DNA of 64,000 nucleotides from Prionace glauca (Eukaryota; Chordata; Chondrichthyes; Carcharhiniformes; Carcharhinidae): contig CM075729.1 in the NCBI GenBank assembly GCA_037974335.1, forward strand, positions 99,743,932-99,807,931, read 5' to 3'. The notes below the pieces were generated by a model that saw only the letters and a program-made list of their open reading frames with translations, ran no database searches and was not told the origin of the DNA. Both the position numbers and the translations under genes were made by a program. Below, piece after piece: positions 63,301 to 64,000 of this stretch; positions within the stretch are counted from its first letter, which is position 1; each line of letters begins with the position of its first letter.

Positions 63301-64000
63301 AGTGAGACTGGGAGAGGGTTAAAGTGCAGCAGGTCAGGGGCAGTGGGACTGGGAGAGGGTTAAAGTGCAGCAGGTCAGGGGCAGTGGAACTGGGAGAGGG
63401 TTAAAGTGCAGCAAGTCAGGGACAGTGGGACTGGGAGAGGGTTAAAGTGCAGCAGGTCAGGGGCAGTGGGACTGGGAGAGGGTTAAAGTGCAGCAGGTCA
63501 GGGATAGTGGGACTGGGACAGGGTTAAAGTGCAGCAGGTCAGGGACAGTGGGACTGGGAGAGGGTTAAAGTGCAGCAGGTCAGGGGCAGTGGGACTGGGA
63601 GAGGGTTAAAGTGCAGCAGGTCAGAGGCAGTGAGACTGGGAGAGGGTTAAAGTGCAGCAGGTCAGGGGCAGTGGGACTGGGAGAGGGTTAAAGTGCAGCA
63701 GGTCAGAGGCAATGGGACTGGGAGAGGGTTAAAGTGCAACAGGTCAGGTGCAGTGGGACTGGGAGAGGGTTAAAGTGCAGCAGGTCAGAGGCAATGGGAC
63801 TGGGAGAGGGTTAAAGTGCAACAGGTCAGGGACAGTGGGACTGGGAGAGGGTTAAAGTGCAGCAGGTCAGGGGCAGTGGGACTGGGAGAGGGTTAAAGTG
63901 CAGCTGGTCAGGGACAGTGGGACTGGGAGAGGGTTAAAGTGCAGCAGGTCAGGGGGCAGTGGGACTGGGAGAGGGTTAAAGTGCAGCAGGTCAGGGGCAA
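57322..64000. repeat. 41-bp G-rich minisatellite array (about 139 units)
   Basis: A unit of 41 bp (42 with an extra G) built from 'ggggcagtgggactgggaga' and 'gggttaaagtgcagcaggtc'. It runs to the right window edge and is interrupted once by a CR1 (57473-58432). Most units contain four G-runs separated by 3-4 nt, a canonical G-quadruplex pattern, and an AGGTCA hexamer. Open frames in it (e.g. 58824-59132, 61970-62173) arise because TTAA is occasionally TCAA or GTAA and are not genes. Confidence 0.97.
57473..58432 (-). mobile_element. CR1 LINE with SINE-like 3' UTR, inserted into the 41-bp array
   Basis: 3' UTR 57473-57960 ('cagcacgggaaacaggccct', then the SINE-like block 57610-57740 'tgtgggaggaaaccggagcg'). 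The C-terminal ORF follows at 58430-57963 (155 codons, [20 protein letters not shown] ... to a stop). Truncated at 58432, where the array resumes with 'taaagtgcag'; left flank '...gggttaaa'. A 4-bp TAAA duplication is possible. Same subfamily as 18619-20338. Confidence 0.92.

Overview
The window is vertebrate genomic DNA, almost certainly from a cartilaginous fish, probably a shark. It contains many tRNA-derived SINEs of the elasmobranch HE1-like type, CR1-superfamily LINEs with short 3' tandem tails, and Penelope-like elements. It also holds one host gene split into exons by large repeat-filled introns. There is no prokaryotic gene organisation; most open frames are LINE pieces or chance frames in repeats.

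The central host feature is a complete-looking MHC class I alpha-chain gene on the minus strand, coding from 26635 down to 13026. I resolved seven coding exons from splice signals: leader 26635-26590, alpha1 24911-24651, alpha2 20735-20460, alpha3 18429-18157, connecting peptide/transmembrane 13987-13868, and cytoplasmic exons 13457-13425 and 13099-13026. Every intron is phase 1, every exon has AG/GT borders, and the exons sum to 1083 nt (360 codons plus stop). An X-box/Y-box module of the MHC type lies 85 nt upstream of the ATG. A second such module lies about 300 bp further upstream, separated from the first by a Penelope-like insertion.

Layout: 1-9930, 56-bp minisatellite (about 177 units); 9.9-13.0 kb, SINEs, a young CR1 tail and the gene's 3' flank; 13.0-26.8 kb, the MHC class I gene with LINEs, SINEs and a 46-bp intronic minisatellite in its introns; 26.8-32.9 kb, Penelope-like and CR1 copies; 32.87-33.96 kb, 32-bp minisatellite; 34.5-36.3 kb, a young CR1 with a 541-codon open frame; 36.4-41.3 kb, SINEs, a tRNA-Ile-like pseudogene and palindromic Penelope remnants; 41.39-41.48 kb, a plus-strand X/Y promoter module with kappaB- and GAS-like sites but no recognisable gene behind it; 42-57.3 kb, nested CR1, Penelope, SINE and Ty3/gypsy fossils plus one exon-like segment at 55773-55853; 57.3-64.0 kb, a 41-bp G-rich minisatellite interrupted by one CR1 copy.

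Functionally, only the class I gene looks like a working host locus. The other promoter module, divergent from it, could mark a lost or displaced immune gene. The Penelope-like copies repeatedly show an inverted (palindromic) arrangement flanked by 12-15 bp target duplications.
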